Below are positions 34,348-43,953 of a stretch of 64,000 nt of DNA, in pieces (positions within the stretch are counted from its first letter, which is position 1; every line of letters begins with the position of its first letter). The stretch comes from Paenibacillus aquistagni (lineage in GTDB: Bacteria > Bacillota > Bacilli > Paenibacillales > Paenibacillaceae). The DNA lies in assembly GCF_900177815.1 (NCBI RefSeq), contig NZ_FXAZ01000003.1:496001-560000 (forward strand), written 5' to 3'. The position numbers were made by a program, and so were the translations under genes. The notes under the pieces are model-generated. The model saw nothing but the letters and a program-made list of their open reading frames with translations. It did no database searches and was not told the origin of the DNA.

Positions 34348-35310
34348 ATGGCAGACCATTATGAATTCTCCATTCAGGGTCATCACAACATCTATAACAA
34401 TAACGCAAGGGAGTTTACTATACATTTTTCAACCCCTTCTAAAGGTGTAGGTAAAGATACCGGAATGCTATTACTAATTCCAGGCTACGGAGGTAATGTG
34501 AACTCTAATGTCTATAAAAAAATGCGAGATACCTTTGCAGATCAATATAACTTAATCGTCGTCCAATGTCATTACTTTGGCCAAGAGTTTATGCAGTCAG
34601 AACTTATACATGAAGAGTCATACGATAATTTTAATGATATGTCATTTATGCAGGCATTAGATAATATTATGGCTGTTTTAATTGTTATCCAAATAATAAA
34701 AAATAAAAACCTTCCTATTAATTATGGGAAAATTATTTTGTATGGGCACTCCCATGGAGCATATATTGGATATTTAAGTAATGCCTTTGCTCCTCAATTA
34801 TTTAAGCTATTAGTTGATAATTCTTCATACCTCTATCCTATATATAGGATCGCAGATCGGACTCTTCAAAGGGGGGATGGGGAAGTCATTTGTTTTCATT
34901 ATTTAATATCAGACGAAGCATCGCCTGAAAATGAAATATTATATTTGCCCCTTTTATATAAGAAGTTCCTAAATGAATGTTCAATCATCAGTTTCAACGG
35001 CACAAATGACGCTATGGTCCCAGTTGAAGATAAGACATCATTTATTAATGGCATAAATAAAGCAAGGCATATCCTAATCGATGACAATAATGTTGATGGT
35101 CAAATATTTACTTCTACGACTCATGGTCTAGGCGCTGATTTTCTACGACTCTTTGATTATGTGATGAATACACATCGGTTTACCACATTAAATGAATTAC
35201 AACTAGTGCCACATCGTTTACATACCAAACAACACGTATTCTCTATTGACTTTGAAGATGAATTGATTCAGTTATCGATACAGCAGCATGAAAAAATTTC
35301 TTCCTATTAA
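34348..35310 (+). CDS. DUF2920 family alpha/beta-hydrolase
   Basis: The 320-residue product has an alpha/beta-hydrolase layout: LLLIPGYGGN oxyanion segment near 45, nucleophile elbow GHSHGAY with the Ser at about 134, an acid candidate in FNGTNDAMVP near 220 and a His in STTHGLG near 250. This matches DUF2920, a family known from flagellar glycosylation regions in other bacteria. AAGGAGG precedes the ATG. AT content fits the glycosylation island, although the csp gene lies between. A role in de- or transacylation of the flagellin sugar is a guess from context. Confidence 0.75.
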   Translation: MADHYEFSIQGHHNIYNNNAREFTIHFSTPSKGVGKDTGMLLLIPGYGGNVNSNVYKKMRDTFADQYNLIVVQCHYFGQEFMQSELIHEESYDNFNDMSFMQALDNIMAVLIVIQIIKNKNLPINYGKIILYGHSHGAYIGYLSNAFAPQLFKLLVDNSSYLYPIYRIADRTLQRGDGEVICFHYLISDEASPENEILYLPLLYKKFLNECSIISFNGTNDAMVPVEDKTSFINGINKARHILIDDNNVDGQIFTSTTHGLGADFLRLFDYVMNTHRFTTLNELQLVPHRLHTKQHVFSIDFEDELIQLSIQQHEKISSY

Positions 35311-35403
35311 AATGGTTTGAATGCAAATGTTCAGGGTAATGATACTTACACACAAGATGCTACATATAACTCCTCAAGTACACATATCGTACATAAAGGG
35401 ACT

Positions 35404-35433
35404 TTGAATTCGATCTTGTGGCTATGATATAAT
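35404..35433 (+). promoter_or_regulatory. SigA-type promoter of hpf
   Basis: TTGAAT (35404-35409), an 18-base spacer ending in TGA and TATAAT (35428-35433): a good -35 and an extended -10. Confidence 0.7.
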
Positions 35434-35459
35434 GGAATTAATCAAAGGAGGAGTGCCCT

Positions 35460-36002
35460 ATGAATTACAGCATTCGAGGCCAAAATATTGAAGTTACAGA
35501 AGCTCTTCGCGACTACGTGGAGAAGAAACTGGATCGACTTGAACGCTATTTTGAAGCTCCCCCAACCTCTGATGTGAATGTGACATTAAGCGTCGTTAAG
35601 GAAAAGCATCGGGTAGAGGTTACGATCCTATTGCCAGGATTAATCCTTCGTGCAGAGGATGGCAGCAGAGACATGTACGCATCCGTGGATGCGGTTCTAG
35701 ATAAGCTTGAACGCCAGATTCGCAAGCATAAGACGAAGGTTAACCGCAAGTTCCGTTACGACGATGCACGTAAGTTCTTCGCGGAAGAGCCAGTACCTGC
35801 TGGTGGAGCTGCCGATGAAGACGAGCTGGAAGTAGTTCGTACGAAGCGCTTTACCTTTAAGCCGATGGATGTAGAGGAAGCGATTCTTCAAATGGACCTG
35901 CTGGGTCATGACTTCTACGTATTCAAGGATGCGGATACTCGTGAGGTGAACGTGGTGTATCGTCGCCAGGACGGACGCTACGGCTTGATTGAACAAGAAT
36001 AA
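35460..36002 (+). CDS. hpf: Long-form ribosome hibernation promoting factor HPF
   Basis: The 180-residue protein has the S30AE fold at the N terminus (MNYSIRGQNIEVTEALRDYV, ending with the KHKTKVNRKFR basic stretch) and the C-terminal dimerisation domain (VVRTKRFTFKPMDVEEAILQ and NVVYRRQDGRYGLIE). The long form dimerises 70S ribosomes into 100S particles in resting cells. AAAGGAGGAG precedes the ATG. It is upstream of secA as in B. subtilis. Confidence 0.96.
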   Translation: MNYSIRGQNIEVTEALRDYVEKKLDRLERYFEAPPTSDVNVTLSVVKEKHRVEVTILLPGLILRAEDGSRDMYASVDAVLDKLERQIRKHKTKVNRKFRYDDARKFFAEEPVPAGGAADEDELEVVRTKRFTFKPMDVEEAILQMDLLGHDFYVFKDADTREVNVVYRRQDGRYGLIEQE

Positions 36003-36058
36003 GCTCGAAGCAGTGCTGCAAGCTAGCAGAGACTGCATTGAATTCCATATAATGAACA

Positions 36059-36091
36059 GAGCCTATCTCCACAACGGAATAGGCTCTTTTA
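36059..36091 (+). terminator. Terminator of hpf
   Basis: AGAGCCTAT pairs with ATAGGCTCT (9 bp, 12-base loop) followed by TTTT. Confidence 0.85.
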
Positions 36092-36160
36092 GCGTATAAA
36101 ATGGTGTATAATATAGATTAGAGTATAGACTCGGTGATAGTCTGCCTGTGATAACACTGG

Positions 36161-36189
36161 TTGCGACTGTTCCATGAAACTGTTACAAT
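36161..36189 (+). promoter_or_regulatory. Probable secA promoter
   Basis: TTGCGA, a 17-base spacer and TACAAT (36184-36189). A TATAAT at 36108-36113 is a second candidate but has no fitting -35. The leader to secA would be about 105 bases. Confidence 0.5.
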
Positions 36190-36300
36190 TTATTTCAAAA
36201 CATGGTCACGGACAAGCACTTCATCTGATGACTGGGAGAAGTAAGATGAGGCTTTAGATAAAAGGTACGAAGTTATTGCGCTGTACGAAAGGGGTTAACT

Positions 36301-38808
36301 ATGCTAGGTCTAGTTAAGAAGATATTTGGTGATGCAAATGAACGCGAGATCAAGCGCTACATGAAGACCGTTGAGGTAATTAACGGCATGGAGCCTGATT
36401 TCGTTAAGCTTACAGATGAGCAGCTTAAAGCGAAGACGGAAGAATTCCGTGCTCGTTTGGAAAAAGGAGATACACTGGATCAATTGCTTCCAGAGGTCTT
36501 TGCAACGGTTCGCGAAGCATCGAAGCGTGTATTGAATAAGCGTCATTATGATGTTCAGCTGATCGGGGGAATGGTTCTCCACGAAGGCAAGATTGCAGAG
36601 ATGAAGACAGGTGAAGGGAAGACCTTGGTTGGTACGCTCCCTGTGTATCTTAACGCTCTCAGTGGCAAAGGTGTTCATGTCGTAACCGTCAATGACTACT
36701 TGGCATCCCGTGACAGCGCGGAGATGGGACAAATCTATAACTTCCTTGGCATGACGGTTGGTCTTAACTTGAACGGGATGGACCCAGACCTGAAGCAAGA
36801 AGCTTATGCTGCTGATATTACTTATGGTACGAACAATGAGTTCGGCTTTGACTATCTGCGCGACAACATGGTGTTGTACAAAGAGCAGATGGTACAGCGT
36901 CCGCTGTCTTTTGCCATTATCGATGAGGTGGACTCCATCCTGATCGACGAAGCGCGTACGCCGCTGATCATTTCCGGACAAGCTGCGAAGTCTACAGAAA
37001 TGTACTTTGCTGCAGATCGCTTTATTAAGCGGTTGACGAAGGATGACTATACAATTGATGTGAAGACGAAGCAGGTTTCCCTCACTGAATCCGGGGTGGA
37101 AAAAGCCGAGAAGGCATTCGGAGTAGAGAACTTGTTTGATGTGAATAACGTTACACTTAACCATCACGTACAGCAGGCACTCCGTGCGAACGTGATTATG
37201 CGCCGTGACGTGGATTATGTGGTCAATGATGGCGAGGTTGTTATTGTCGACGAGTTCACAGGACGCATGATGGCAGGCCGCCGTTACAGCGATGGCTTGC
37301 ACCAAGCGATTGAAGCGAAGGAAGAACTCGACGTTCAGAATGAGAGCATGACCTTGGCTACAATCACATTCCAGAACTACTTCCGCATGTACCGCAAGCT
37401 GGCGGGTATGACAGGTACGGCGAAGACAGAGGAAGAAGAGTTCAAGAGCATTTACGGCCTTGAAGTTATTCAAGTGCCTACTAATAAACCGAATCAGCGT
37501 GTTGACAGCCCAGACGTCGTGTACAAGACGGTTAATGCGAAGTTTAATGCGGTTGTCAATGAAATCGTGGAGCGTCATCAGAAGAAGCAGCCTATACTCG
37601 TCGGTACGGTGTCGATCGAGAACTCCGAGCGTCTGTCTGACATGCTTCGCCGCAAGGGCATTCAGCATAAAGTATTGAATGCGAAGTACCATGCAGAGGA
37701 AGCGGAGATCATCGCACGCGCAGGGGAGCCGTCTTCTGTAACGATCGCAACGAACATGGCGGGCCGTGGAACGGATATTATCTTGGGCGAAGGCGTAGCG
37801 GATGTAGGCGGTCTTCACATTATGGGTACAGAACGCCACGAGAGCCGTCGTATCGATAATCAGCTTCGCGGTCGTGCGGGCCGTCAGGGCGACCCTGGTT
37901 CCTCGCAATTCTATTTGTCGCTAGACGATGAATTGATGCGCCGTTTTGGTGCGGACAACGTGCTTGGCATGATGGAGAAGCTTGGCTTCGAAGAAGATCA
38001 GCCTATCGAGTCTAAGTTGATTTCGCGTGCTGTGGAATCCGCTCAGAAGCGTGTAGAAGGCAATAACTTTGACCTTCGAAAAGTGGTCCTGCAGTATGAT
38101 GACGTGATGAACCAGCAGCGTGAGATCATTTATCGCCAGCGTCGTGAGGTGCTGGAGTCTGAAAATATTCGTCAGATCGTTATGGATATGATTCAGCCTT
38201 GTATCGATCGCATCGTAGATGCGCATTGTAATGAGGAAGAAATTCCGGAGAACTGGGATTATGATGAGGTTGTCAACTACGTGAACCGTCAGCTGCTTGA
38301 AGAAGGCGCAGTCACAAAAGACGATCTGTGGGGCAAAGAGCGCGAGGAGATCAAGGAATATTTGTTCAAGAAAGTGATGGACAAATACATTGCTCGTGAA
38401 GAGCTGATGGGCGAAGAGCTGGTACGCGAGTTCGAGAAAGTCATCGTGCTTCGTTCCGTTGACTCCAAGTGGATGGATCATATCGATGCGATGGATCATC
38501 TTCGTCAAGGGATTCACCTTCGTGCTTACGGCGGTACAGATCCACTGCGCGAATATCAATTCGAAGGCTACGAGATGTTCAATGCGATGATCGCCACGAT
38601 TCAAGAGGAAGTATCCACGTATATTATGAGATCTCAAGTGGAGGCGAAGGTGGAGCGCAAGGCTGTCGTTGAAGAGAACAAGATGTCAACGAATGCTGAG
38701 CCTGGCGTGAAGCGTCCTGTGAAAAAGGATGAGACTGTAGGCCGCAACGATCCTTGCCCTTGCGGAAGCGGCAAAAAGTACAAGAACTGCCACGGCAGCG
38801 ATAATTAA
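36301..38808 (+). CDS. secA: SecA preprotein translocase ATPase
   Basis: The 835-residue motor has Walker A at 103-108 (TGEGKT), DEVD at 208-211, and the [11 protein letters not shown] motif of the second nucleotide domain (about 522-532). The C terminus ends in the SEC-C zinc motif with Cys819, Cys821, Cys830 and His831. Length and order are normal. It drives export of unfolded preproteins through SecYEG. AAAGGGG lies before the ATG; a long hairpin follows before prfB. Confidence 0.98.
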   Translation: MLGLVKKIFGDANEREIKRYMKTVEVINGMEPDFVKLTDEQLKAKTEEFRARLEKGDTLDQLLPEVFATVREASKRVLNKRHYDVQLIGGMVLHEGKIAEMKTGEGKTLVGTLPVYLNALSGKGVHVVTVNDYLASRDSAEMGQIYNFLGMTVGLNLNGMDPDLKQEAYAADITYGTNNEFGFDYLRDNMVLYKEQMVQRPLSFAIIDEVDSILIDEARTPLIISGQAAKSTEMYFAADRFIKRLTKDDYTIDVKTKQVSLTESGVEKAEKAFGVENLFDVNNVTLNHHVQQALRANVIMRRDVDYVVNDGEVVIVDEFTGRMMAGRRYSDGLHQAIEAKEELDVQNESMTLATITFQNYFRMYRKLAGMTGTAKTEEEEFKSIYGLEVIQVPTNKPNQRVDSPDVVYKTVNAKFNAVVNEIVERHQKKQPILVGTVSIENSERLSDMLRRKGIQHKVLNAKYHAEEAEIIARAGEPSSVTIATNMAGRGTDIILGEGVADVGGLHIMGTERHESRRIDNQLRGRAGRQGDPGSSQFYLSLDDELMRRFGADNVLGMMEKLGFEEDQPIESKLISRAVESAQKRVEGNNFDLRKVVLQYDDVMNQQREIIYRQRREVLESENIRQIVMDMIQPCIDRIVDAHCNEEEIPENWDYDEVVNYVNRQLLEEGAVTKDDLWGKEREEIKEYLFKKVMDKYIAREELMGEELVREFEKVIVLRSVDSKWMDHIDAMDHLRQGIHLRAYGGTDPLREYQFEGYEMFNAMIATIQEEVSTYIMRSQVEAKVERKAVVEENKMSTNAEPGVKRPVKKDETVGRNDPCPCGSGKKYKNCHGSDN

Positions 38809-38865
38809 GTCACATTAAGCAGGATGCAAGAAAAGTGCATCCATGCTCATAGGATATAGAAGTGA

Positions 38866-38898
38866 GAACAACGGGCGTCCGGATGGCGCCCGTTGTTC
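38866..38898. terminator. Perfect hairpin between secA and prfB
   Basis: A 12-bp perfect stem (38866-38877 with 38887-38898) with a nine-base loop, without a T run on the + strand. It may be a weak terminator or mRNA 3'-end stabiliser. Confidence 0.55.
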
Positions 38899-39013
38899 AA
38901 CGCTCTCTGCCTGCTTCAATAGAGGGGGCTAAGAGGGTAAGGATACCCGTATAGGTCAAGAATAGTGGATCGAGAATGCTTTATTTTTTTTGAATAGTGA
39001 GGAGAATGACACA

Positions 39014-40130
39014 ATGATCGAACCTAACGTTCGCCACCAGCTGCGAGATCTTGCAGCGAAATTAATAAATCTTAGGGGGTCTCTTTGACTTAGACCTTAA
39101 GCAAGAGCAGATCGCCAACTTCGAAGAGAAAATGGCTGCGCCGGACTTCTGGGATGATAATGAGAAGGCGCAAGCCCTTATCGCTGAGCTTAACGGGGTA
39201 AAAAGCATCGTAGACCAATATCAGGCTCTGCTGCAGGAGCAAGAAGACATTGAGATGATGATCGAGCTTGCCGAGGAAGAGCAGGATGAGAGTCTAGCTG
39301 CGGAGATCGAGCAAAGCGTAGCAGATCTTCATGGGAAGGTCGGGACGTTCGAGCTGCAATTGATGCTGAGCGAGCCATATGACCGCTATAATGCCATCCT
39401 TGAGCTGCATCCAGGAGCTGGCGGGACAGAGTCTCAGGATTGGGGTCAAATGCTGTACCGCATGTATACGCGCTGGGCGGAGAAGCGCGGCTTCAAGGTT
39501 GAGGTCCTGGACTTCCTCCCTGGAGACGAAGCAGGCATCAAGAGTGTTACAGTCCTGATTAAGGGCTTCAATGCTTATGGATATCTAAAGGCGGAAAAAG
39601 GGGTTCATCGCTTGGTTCGCATCTCGCCATTCGATGCTTCTGGACGCCGACATACGTCATTTGTCTCCTGTGATGTGGTACCTGAGATCACAGAGGATTC
39701 GGCAGTAGAGATCCGTACAGAGGATCTCAAGATTGATACGTATCGCGCAAGCGGCGCAGGTGGTCAGCACATCAATACGACGGATTCCGCGGTGCGTATT
39801 ACGCACATCCCTACCGGTGTCGTCGTCACCTGCCAGACCGAGCGCTCGCAGATCAAGAACCGTGAGCGAGCCATGACCCTGCTCCGTTCGAAGCTCGTCG
39901 AGCTGAAGATCCAAGAGCATGAGAAGCAGCTTGCAGAGATCCGCGGTGAGCAGATGGATATCGCATGGGGCAGCCAGATTCGCTCCTATGTCTTCCATCC
40001 TTACAGCATGGTAAAAGACCACCGCACGCAGGTGGAAACAGGCAACGTCGGCGCTGTCATGGACGGCGATCTCGATGCATTCATTGAGGCTTACTTACGC
40101 AGCCGCATTCAATCTAACTCGGAACAATAA
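39014..40130 (+). CDS. prfB: Peptide chain release factor 2 with programmed +1 frameshift
   Basis: The first 24 codons run from ATG 39014 (AGGAGAATG upstream) to a TGA at 39086-39088; the rest continues in the +1 frame from GAC 39087, giving 371 residues in total. The shift site is the classic CTT TGA C with AGGGGG at 39074-39079 as internal Shine-Dalgarno. The stop-recognising SPF motif is at 204-206 and the catalytic GGQ at 249-251. RF2 reads UAA and UGA; when it is scarce, the ribosome slips and makes more RF2. The N-terminal alpha-helical domain is of usual size. Confidence 0.97.
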
Positions 40131-40150
40131 ATACGGTGTATCCTTGAATG

Positions 40151-40186
40151 AACCTGCCTCCCGACGTTGTCGGGGCAGGTTTTTTT
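40151..40186 (+). terminator. prfB terminator
   Basis: AACCTGC pairs with GCAGGTT, and inside it CCCGAC with GTCGGG over a GTT loop (a CT bulge on the left), followed by seven T. Confidence 0.92.
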
Positions 40187-40291
40187 GCGTGCTGGATCGC
40201 TGTAACTAAACAAAGCGTTTCGAGTATGAGTGCGAATCCCCTCGCACATACTAGGGACGATTCAAGGCAGCCCTTATAAAGGAGAGAAGAT

Positions 40292-41197
40292 ATGGTTACT
40301 TATTCTGCAACATCCCCTACGAAAAAGCTGCGGCGCGGCCCGCTCGTTCCCCCTAATCATCCGATGCGTTCAGTGCTGGATTATGCAATGATTTTACTAG
40401 GCGCTTTTTTGATGTCCTTATCTTTTAATTTGTTTATGCTGCCAAATAAGATTGCTTCTGGGGGGATCTCAGGACTTTCAATCATTCTTCAAGAGACACT
40501 AGGCTGGAATCCGGCGATAACACAGTATGCATTCAACATCCCTTTATTTATTCTTGGCGTGACGCTGCTTGGCAAGCAGTACGGCATTCGGACATTTGTT
40601 GGCTCTATTGCTTTGCCAACCTTCGTGTATTTGACATCGAAGCTCCCCGCAGCGACAGATAACCATCTGCTTGCCGCAATCTTTGGGGGCATCTTGCTTG
40701 GTCTAGGATTAGGAATTGTGTTTCGAGGCCGAGGATCAACAGGAGGCAATGCAATTACCGCACAGCTCGTGCATGTATTTATTGGCATAAGTCTTCCGCT
40801 CTCGGTTGCGATTTGTGATGGTGTGATCATCTTGCTGGCGGGAATCTTCCTGTCCTTTGAAGGGGCCATGTATGCTTTAATTGCTTTGTTCGTCATGACC
40901 AAGACGATTGATGTCGTACAGATGGGATTCGGCTATACGAAGCTCGCTTATATTATCTCGGATAAGACCGATGAAGTGATGGAGGCAGTGCTGCATGATC
41001 TCGACCGTGGACTGACGAAGCTGCATGCTGAAGGTGGATATACCGGAGACAGCCGCACTGTTCTGATGGTCGTGGTCGGACAGACGGAGATTGTAAAGCT
41101 GAAGACCTTGGTCAAGACGGTCGACCCTCATGCTTTTATGATCATCAACGAGACGAATGAGGTGCTCGGCGAGGGGTTCAAAATGCATCATTCATAG
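40292..41197 (+). CDS. YitT family membrane protein
   Basis: The 301-residue product has five to six hydrophobic segments (about 30-190) and a cytoplasmic C-terminal DUF2179 domain with RGLTKLHAEGGYTGDSRTVLMVVV. The motif GGISGLSIILQE near 60 is typical of YitT proteins. Family function is unsettled. AAAGGAGAG precedes the ATG. It follows the prfB terminator, so it is a separate unit. Confidence 0.9.
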   Translation: MVTYSATSPTKKLRRGPLVPPNHPMRSVLDYAMILLGAFLMSLSFNLFMLPNKIASGGISGLSIILQETLGWNPAITQYAFNIPLFILGVTLLGKQYGIRTFVGSIALPTFVYLTSKLPAATDNHLLAAIFGGILLGLGLGIVFRGRGSTGGNAITAQLVHVFIGISLPLSVAICDGVIILLAGIFLSFEGAMYALIALFVMTKTIDVVQMGFGYTKLAYIISDKTDEVMEAVLHDLDRGLTKLHAEGGYTGDSRTVLMVVVGQTEIVKLKTLVKTVDPHAFMIINETNEVLGEGFKMHHS

Positions 41198-41337
41198 CTC
41201 TATAGCTGGTGCTCCAATGCATTTTAGCTGATGCTCCAATATATGCAACCATGGTGAACCGCATGCTGAATAGAAGGAGAAGTGACGACATTGTTCGTCA
41301 TATTGTGATGTAGGTGGGCGTTGAAATCATGAACATC

Positions 41338-41346
41338 TGCTATAAT
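41338..41346 (+). promoter_or_regulatory. Extended -10 promoter before vanZ
   Basis: TGCTATAAT is a perfect extended -10. The TTGAAA upstream is only 14 bases away, too close for a standard -35. Confidence 0.45.
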
Positions 41347-41412
41347 GTTACTTTCAGTACCATTTACAATGACAATATGATGATGTGTTCATCTTAAGAG
41401 GAGAGAGTTGAA

Positions 41413-41934
41413 ATGAACCGTTCACCCTGGTGGATACGCGCATTAAAGGCTTGGCTGCCAGTCGTGATCCTATGTGGAATCATCTTTTATTCATCATCAC
41501 AGCCTGCCAATGAACAGGATGTGAAGCCGACATTAGCCGGAATGATCAGCGAAGAGAGCTTAAACTGGCTACCTTCAATGGAATTCTACTATGGCAGACA
41601 GCTAGTCAGCACGGATGACGGGATGTACGCATTCTTGGAATTCTGGTTGCGAAAAGGAGCACATTTTGCAACCTTCGGGGTACTCGGCCTCTTGTTCCTA
41701 CGGGCTTGGCGCAAACACACCCATCTCGAGATCGCCAGCATTGCCGCCTTGCTGTGCACATTCCTGTATGCTATATCTGATGAATGGCATCAGTCCTTCG
41801 TTGTGAATCGAACAGGACGCATTGCTGATGTCGTGCTGGATACGACAGGGGCGCTGTTCTTTATCGTTATCGCCTGTCTTCTTATCCGAAGAAGGGAACG
41901 GAAGCGTCAGCCGTATATTTGGAATATCAAATAA
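41413..41934 (+). CDS. VanZ family membrane protein
   Basis: The 173-residue product has about four membrane segments and VanZ hallmarks: FYSSSQ near 26, RKGAHFATFGVLGLL near 76-90 and SDEWHQSFVVNRTGRIADVVLDTTG near 118-142. Named after the teicoplanin-resistance gene, most members have no known role; resistance should not be inferred. GAGGAGAGAG precedes the ATG. Confidence 0.88.
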   Translation: MNRSPWWIRALKAWLPVVILCGIIFYSSSQPANEQDVKPTLAGMISEESLNWLPSMEFYYGRQLVSTDDGMYAFLEFWLRKGAHFATFGVLGLLFLRAWRKHTHLEIASIAALLCTFLYAISDEWHQSFVVNRTGRIADVVLDTTGALFFIVIACLLIRRRERKRQPYIWNIK

Positions 41935-42522
41935 GTTCTCGTAATCCGAAGATGTCCTGTAGGGCCCGCGAAGCGAAGTCCAGTACCGGGTCCTGCTCAC
42001 ATCAAGGAGACGGCTTGTAGGAAGTTACATTTCCCTGATTACCTGATCTGCTCAATGTGAAGGAAGTTCTGCTGAAGCTTCGGATTCTAAAATGTTAGTG
42101 AACGCCGCAACAGCAGGATCAAGCCATACATAACCAACAGCATGGGAAAAGCTGTATGACAAAGCCTCCAGTGTCGCTCTCAACGAGTGATCTGGAGGCT
42201 TTGTGCTGTTGTTCTATCTTAGTAGATGCTATCGGTAATGCTTGAGCTTATATCTTCTATCGAAGTGAACCAACCGCTAGCGCTAGGCAAACTGCGCTGC
42301 TCCTATCCAAGTGGATGCGGAGCTTCGTTTCCATAACGTTGCCATGTCGGCAAACGAATATGCATGAGCTCAGCAGAGTCATCCCTGATCCCAATAAGAT
42401 GGTCGATCTTGCCGCTGCAGACAACTCAGTGCTCTACGTGAAGCTCTAGCCGCGATATGCGTCAATGCCAAGCCAACGAGTCCATGCAAGAAAGCTTGTC
42501 CATAGCGCTGTTAATCGCTCCT
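41935..42522. other. Intergenic region between convergent vanZ and ddh
   Basis: About 590 bases without a convincing gene. It holds the hairpin at 42160-42203. From 42333 to 42464 an uninterrupted 43-codon frame reads MHELSRVIPDPNKMVDLAAAD and more, ending at TAG, but it has no ribosome site; it could be gene debris. Confidence 0.5.
42160..42203. terminator. Bidirectional hairpin between vanZ and ddh
   Basis: CAAAGCCTCCAG pairs perfectly with CTGGAGGCTTTG (12 bp). T-rich ends on both strands make it usable by the convergent vanZ and ddh transcripts. Confidence 0.75.
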
Positions 42523-43500
42523 CTACAGAAGCTTTTTACGAAGTTCAGCCGCTGATTTGGGTGAGAGCAGGCCAAATGGAATATCGAATACCGTGCGTGC
42601 GCCCTTCTCGCCTTTTTGCGCCAAGCGGAATGCTGCGCGTGCATAGGCAACCAATACGCTGGATGTGAATTCAGGGTTGCTGCCAAGGTTCAAGCCGAAT
42701 TCCATGATCTGCTTCGTGCCTTCGCCGGTTACGCCGCTGCGGAATACCAAGCCGCCATGCGGCATCTCGCTGTGCTTCTCACGGAGCTCTTCTTCCGAGA
42801 TGAAGTGTACGATCGTGTTGTAATCCGCAAAGTAGTTTGGCATCGTCTTGATTTCTTCCTCGATGCGTGCTTGATCGGCTCCTTCCTCTGCGACAACAAA
42901 GCATTCACGAAGATGCTTGTCTCTTGTTGTAAGAGTAGGGTTGTCCCCGCGTCGCACTTGAGCGACTGCTTCCTCAGATGGAATCGTGTATTGAACACCG
43001 TGCTTCACGCCTTCAATGCGGCGAATAGCATCGGAGTGCCCTTGGCTCACGCCGCGGCCCCAGAATGTATATTCATTGCCTTCTGGTAGAATCGATTGGA
43101 ACAGCAGGCGATTCAAGGAGAACAAGCCTGGGTCCCATCCGGTTGAGATGACGCCAATATGCCCGCTCGCTTCTGCGACATGATTAACGCTGTCGAAGTA
43201 TTCTGGAATGCGCGCATGCGTGTCAAAGCTGTCAACGGTATGGAACAGCTCCACCAATTGAGGTCCTTGCTCAGGCAGGTCAGTAGCCGAGCCTCCGCAC
43301 AAGATCATTACATCGATACGATCGGTGTATGTATGTGCATCGCGAATATCAACTGCAGGCACGCTTGCTTGAATGGTGCTTGGATCGCGACGAGTAAACA
43401 CCGCAACTAGCTCCATATCTTTATTTTGACGAATAGCGTATTCAACGCCCTTCCCCAGATTGCCATAACCGACAATACCAATTCGAATCGGTGTTTCCAT
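42523..43500 (-). CDS. ddh: meso-Diaminopimelate dehydrogenase
   Basis: The 325-residue product starts IRIGIVGYGNLGKGVEYAI (NADP-binding) and has SFDTHARIPEY near 90, GWDPGLFSLNRLLFQ near 120-135, GRGVSQGHSDAIR near 150 and ARAAFRLA near 290, all characteristic of Ddh. It makes meso-DAP in one step from tetrahydrodipicolinate for lysine and cell wall synthesis. AAAGGAG precedes the ATG on the minus strand. It is divergent from argC. Confidence 0.96.
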   Translation of the reverse strand: METPIRIGIVGYGNLGKGVEYAIRQNKDMELVAVFTRRDPSTIQASVPAVDIRDAHTYTDRIDVMILCGGSATDLPEQGPQLVELFHTVDSFDTHARIPEYFDSVNHVAEASGHIGVISTGWDPGLFSLNRLLFQSILPEGNEYTFWGRGVSQGHSDAIRRIEGVKHGVQYTIPSEEAVAQVRRGDNPTLTTRDKHLRECFVVAEEGADQARIEEEIKTMPNYFADYNTIVHFISEEELREKHSEMPHGGLVFRSGVTGEGTKQIMEFGLNLGSNPEFTSSVLVAYARAAFRLAQKGEKGARTVFDIPFGLLSPKSAAELRKKLL

Positions 43501-43823
43501 ATACGATACACTCCTTTGTCTAATATCCTCTATCAGTATAGGGCACTGATGAAAGATTTTACAGGATTATCTCACATCATAGTGCAAGTTTCCAGTCCTC
43601 TATTATGCAAAAAGCAGCGCAATTAGCCAATGCCACTTCAGCTTCAATCCTTACGCTTATTCTACCTGTCGAGCGGCAAGTAGTCGAATTTATGCGCAAG
43701 CGCCTCCCCAGAACCAGATACCGATCATGCATGTATAAATGCATAAATGTATAAAGGTGATGAAGAAAACCCCTTGATAGAATAAGGTTTTTAAAAAATA
43801 CATAGAATTTTTTAGGTTATCTA

Positions 43824-43852
43824 TTGTATTTATATTTACCTAGACGTATAAT
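43824..43852 (+). promoter_or_regulatory. Promoter of the arginine cluster
   Basis: TTGTAT (43824-43829), a 17-base spacer and TATAAT (43847-43852). The -10 is part of the inverted repeat GTAT-AATG-ATAC, and overlapping AT-rich repeats (TGTATAAATGCATA) lie at 43733-43757. They could serve an ArgR-type repressor but do not fit the standard ARG box spacing well. Confidence 0.65.
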
Positions 43853-43953
43853 GATACATATTTGTTGGGCGGGAATCTTATTTCAGCCCACAGTTCGGAC
43901 ATAGAGAGGCACGCCTAAAGGCAAGGGTGTGCAAAGAGAAGGAGAGATCTGTG

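Noticed and set aside
36310-37908. 532-codon open frame antisense to secA
   Set aside because: It is the complement of a strongly conserved gene, has no ribosome site and a Cys/His/Arg-rich composition typical of antisense frames.
41413-41934. Glycopeptide resistance locus (VanZ, and VanW at 53030)
   Set aside because: The two genes are far apart on opposite strands and no vanHAX-type ligase genes are present; both families are widespread without resistance.
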